Assembly (NCBI RefSeq): GCF_002243515.1
Contig: NZ_CP022657.1
Span: 3,373,001-3,437,000 of the forward strand
DNA from: Tumebacillus algifaecis
Lineage (GTDB): Bacteria; Bacillota; Bacilli; Tumebacillales; Tumebacillaceae
Direction of reading: 5' to 3'
Length of the DNA stretch: 64,000 bases
The notes below the pieces were generated by a model, which saw only the letters and a list, made by a program, of their open reading frames with translations, had not been told where the DNA came from and did no database searches. Made by a program: the position numbers and the translations under genes. This document shows positions 62,891-64,000 of this stretch, piece by piece (the first letter of the stretch is position 1; every line of letters starts with the position of its first letter).

Positions 62891-63721
62891 ATGAAAGTAA
62901 CTCAGCATGTGCACCAACTGCCTGTGACGACGCCAACTTTGTATCCGGCGACCACCACAAATGTCTACGTGGTGACCAACGGGAATTCGGCCGTGTTGAT
63001 CGACGCAGGCTACGAGCATGAGGTTGCGCATCAAGCGGTCATTGAATATTTGGCAAACATCGGCTCGCCAAACGTGGAAGCGATCTTGCTCACCCATTAC
63101 CACCGCGACCACTCGCCGGGGACCAAATTTTTCACCGCGCATTTTGACTGCCCCGTCTATGCGCATCCGGCCGAGGTGGCTTTTATTGAACGAGAGATTG
63201 CGCCCGTCCGGATCGAACATACCTTGCTCGACGGTGATGTCGTGTCGGTTGGCGGAATGGAACTGCATGTGTTGCATGCACCAGGGCATACGCACGGCTG
63301 TCTGAATTTTTGGCTACCCGAGGATAAGGTGCTCTTTACGGCCGACAACATCGTGGGAGAAGGTACTACGTGGATCGGCCCTCCCGATGGCGATCTGCGG
63401 GCCTATCTGCATACACTGCAACGATTGAAAAAGTACCCGGCAAGTTGGATTGCACCAGGGCACGGCCAGATGATCGGCAATGTACAGGAAAAGATCGACT
63501 TTTTCATCGGCCGCCGTTTGGAGCGAGAAGCACAGATTTTCGAATTGGTGAGTGAACGGGCGCTGACCGTCGATGAGCTAGTGCAAGCGGTCTATCGGGA
63601 CACGGTGCACCCCAGTGTGATCTGGGTGGCAGAGCGGACGATTCAAGGCCATCTGCTCAAGCTGGTCGGGGACGGACGGGTGTCAAAAACGGAGGGCGCT
63701 CGCTACCTCGAGAAGAAATAG
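62891..63721 (+). CDS. MBL-fold metallohydrolase with C-terminal winged helix (LACTB2-like)
   Basis: A 276-residue metallo-beta-lactamase-fold hydrolase. Metal motif LTHYHRDHSPG (HxHxDH), then APGHTHGCLNFW and a third His in IAPGHGQMI. The last 70 residues (about 205-276) form a winged helix with TVDELVQAVYRDTVHPSV, as in LACTB2-like endoribonucleases and related thioesterase-like proteins. Substrate unknown. GGGGG lies about ten bases before the ATG. Divergent from the adenosyltransferase gene. Confidence 0.9.
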   Translation: MKVTQHVHQLPVTTPTLYPATTTNVYVVTNGNSAVLIDAGYEHEVAHQAVIEYLANIGSPNVEAILLTHYHRDHSPGTKFFTAHFDCPVYAHPAEVAFIEREIAPVRIEHTLLDGDVVSVGGMELHVLHAPGHTHGCLNFWLPEDKVLFTADNIVGEGTTWIGPPDGDLRAYLHTLQRLKKYPASWIAPGHGQMIGNVQEKIDFFIGRRLEREAQIFELVSERALTVDELVQAVYRDTVHPSVIWVAERTIQGHLLKLVGDGRVSKTEGARYLEKK

Positions 63722-63726
63722 CAAAA

Positions 63727-63758
63727 GGAACCGTTCCCTTATGAGCGGGCATGGTTCC
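63727..63758 (+). terminator. Terminator between convergent genes
   Basis: Stem GGAACCGTTCCC/GCGGGCATGGTTCC-like arms with TTATGA loop and a few mismatches. T-richness after it is weak. Confidence 0.6.
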
Positions 63759-63783
63759 TCCGTCGTTGTTCGATGTTGTTCGA

Positions 63784-64000
63784 TTAGGCCAGTTCCTCCA
63801 ACGTCGGCTTGCCAACGCCCTCCGTGGAAGACCAGAGGCTCTGCGCCTCTTGAAACCGATCGAGCGTCCGCAACGCCTGCACCGTCGGCGGCACCATCTG
63901 GTAGTCGCCCGAACTCCATTTTTCCAAAGCGGTTGCAGCGTCCGTCCATCCTGCAGCTACAATTTCGCCCGTATGAGGAATCGGCTCCATTCCATCTGGC
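63784..64000 (-). CDS. C-terminal part of a gene cut by the window edge, possibly a Nudix-type hydrolase
   Basis: The frame is open to the last base. The visible 72 residues include PHTGEIVAAGWTDAATALEK and then YQMVPPTVQALRTLDRF, a pattern that recalls the end of Nudix hydrolases of the NUDT19 type (W-x-x-x-x-E-A-L followed by PPT). The catalytic Nudix box would lie outside the window, so this is a guess. The gene is convergent with the MBL-fold gene, and such pairs of MBL and Nudix genes are plausible neighbours. Confidence 0.45.
   Translation of the reverse strand, partial: PDGMEPIPHTGEIVAAGWTDAATALEKWSSGDYQMVPPTVQALRTLDRFQEAQSLWSSTEGVGKPTLEELA

Overview
The window looks like chromosomal backbone of an aerobic, endospore-forming member of the Firmicutes (Bacilli). 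Most genes lie on the minus strand and follow the order of the Bacillus yqe/yqf region: lepA, hemW, hrcA-grpE-dnaK-dnaJ, prmA-rsmE-mtaB, rpsU-yqeY-nfeD-floA, yqfC-yqfD-phoH-pgpH-ybeY-dgkA-cdd-era-yqzL-recO, ccpN-ppsR, dnaG. Spore genes (yqfC, yqfD, spoIIP, yqxA, gpr, an alpha/beta-type SASP) confirm a spore former. A thermosome-like group III chaperonin inside the hrcA-dnaK operon and a B12-dependent ribonucleotide reductase point away from Bacillus itself, towards a lineage such as Alicyclobacillaceae (Tumebacillus-like). That placement is inference from gene content; no database search was possible.

Layout. 1-5.3 kb: dnaG (end cut by the window), a half-length pyruvate phosphate dikinase, its regulator PpsR and the gluconeogenesis repressor CcpN. 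5.6-8.5 kb: a small accessory stretch (GNAT, EamA-like protein, lgt, DUF4342 protein) where Bacillus has glyQS. 8.5-20.4 kb: recO to rpsU, covering DNA repair, ribosome assembly, c-di-AMP turnover, sporulation and membrane microdomain genes. 20.5-23.9 kb: an rRNA methyltransferase, a Na/Pi-type transporter and deoC. 23.9-33.4 kb: tRNA/rRNA/ribosomal protein modification genes and the heat-shock operon, with a CIRCE element and sigma-A promoter upstream of hrcA. 33.5-40 kb: an AbrB-type membrane protein, an Fe-S PD-(D/E)XK nuclease, hemW, a TPR protein and lepA. 40.2-41.7 kb: an AT-rich two-gene island (exported protein plus small cytosolic partner) that resembles a toxin-immunity pair. 42-47 kb: spoIIP, gpr, rpsT, SASP, holA. 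47-56.6 kb: metabolic, repair, metal-transport and Sdp-type genes. 56.9-60.6 kb: nrdJ-nrdR. 60.6-61.4 kb: mostly non-coding, with gene relics and a likely dispersed repeat. 61.4-64 kb: a HAD phosphatase, a cobalamin adenosyltransferase, an MBL-fold hydrolase and the end of another gene.

Working together. HrcA/CIRCE should control the chaperone set; NrdR has a near-consensus box in its own nrdR-nrdJ leader, and the PduO-type adenosyltransferase can supply the adenosylcobalamin NrdJ needs; a Rex-like operator sits on the promoter of the type II NADH dehydrogenase gene; SdpR has a perfect inverted repeat in front of it and precedes SdpI. The most unusual items are the PPDK lacking its PEP/pyruvate barrel next to its regulator, the group III chaperonin operon, the AT-rich exported-protein/partner pair, the zinc finger-HTH-GIY-YIG protein, several relics of neighbouring genes (ribA, ndh), and several small genes below usual annotation size. 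I saw no tRNA, rRNA, CRISPR array, insertion sequence or prophage.
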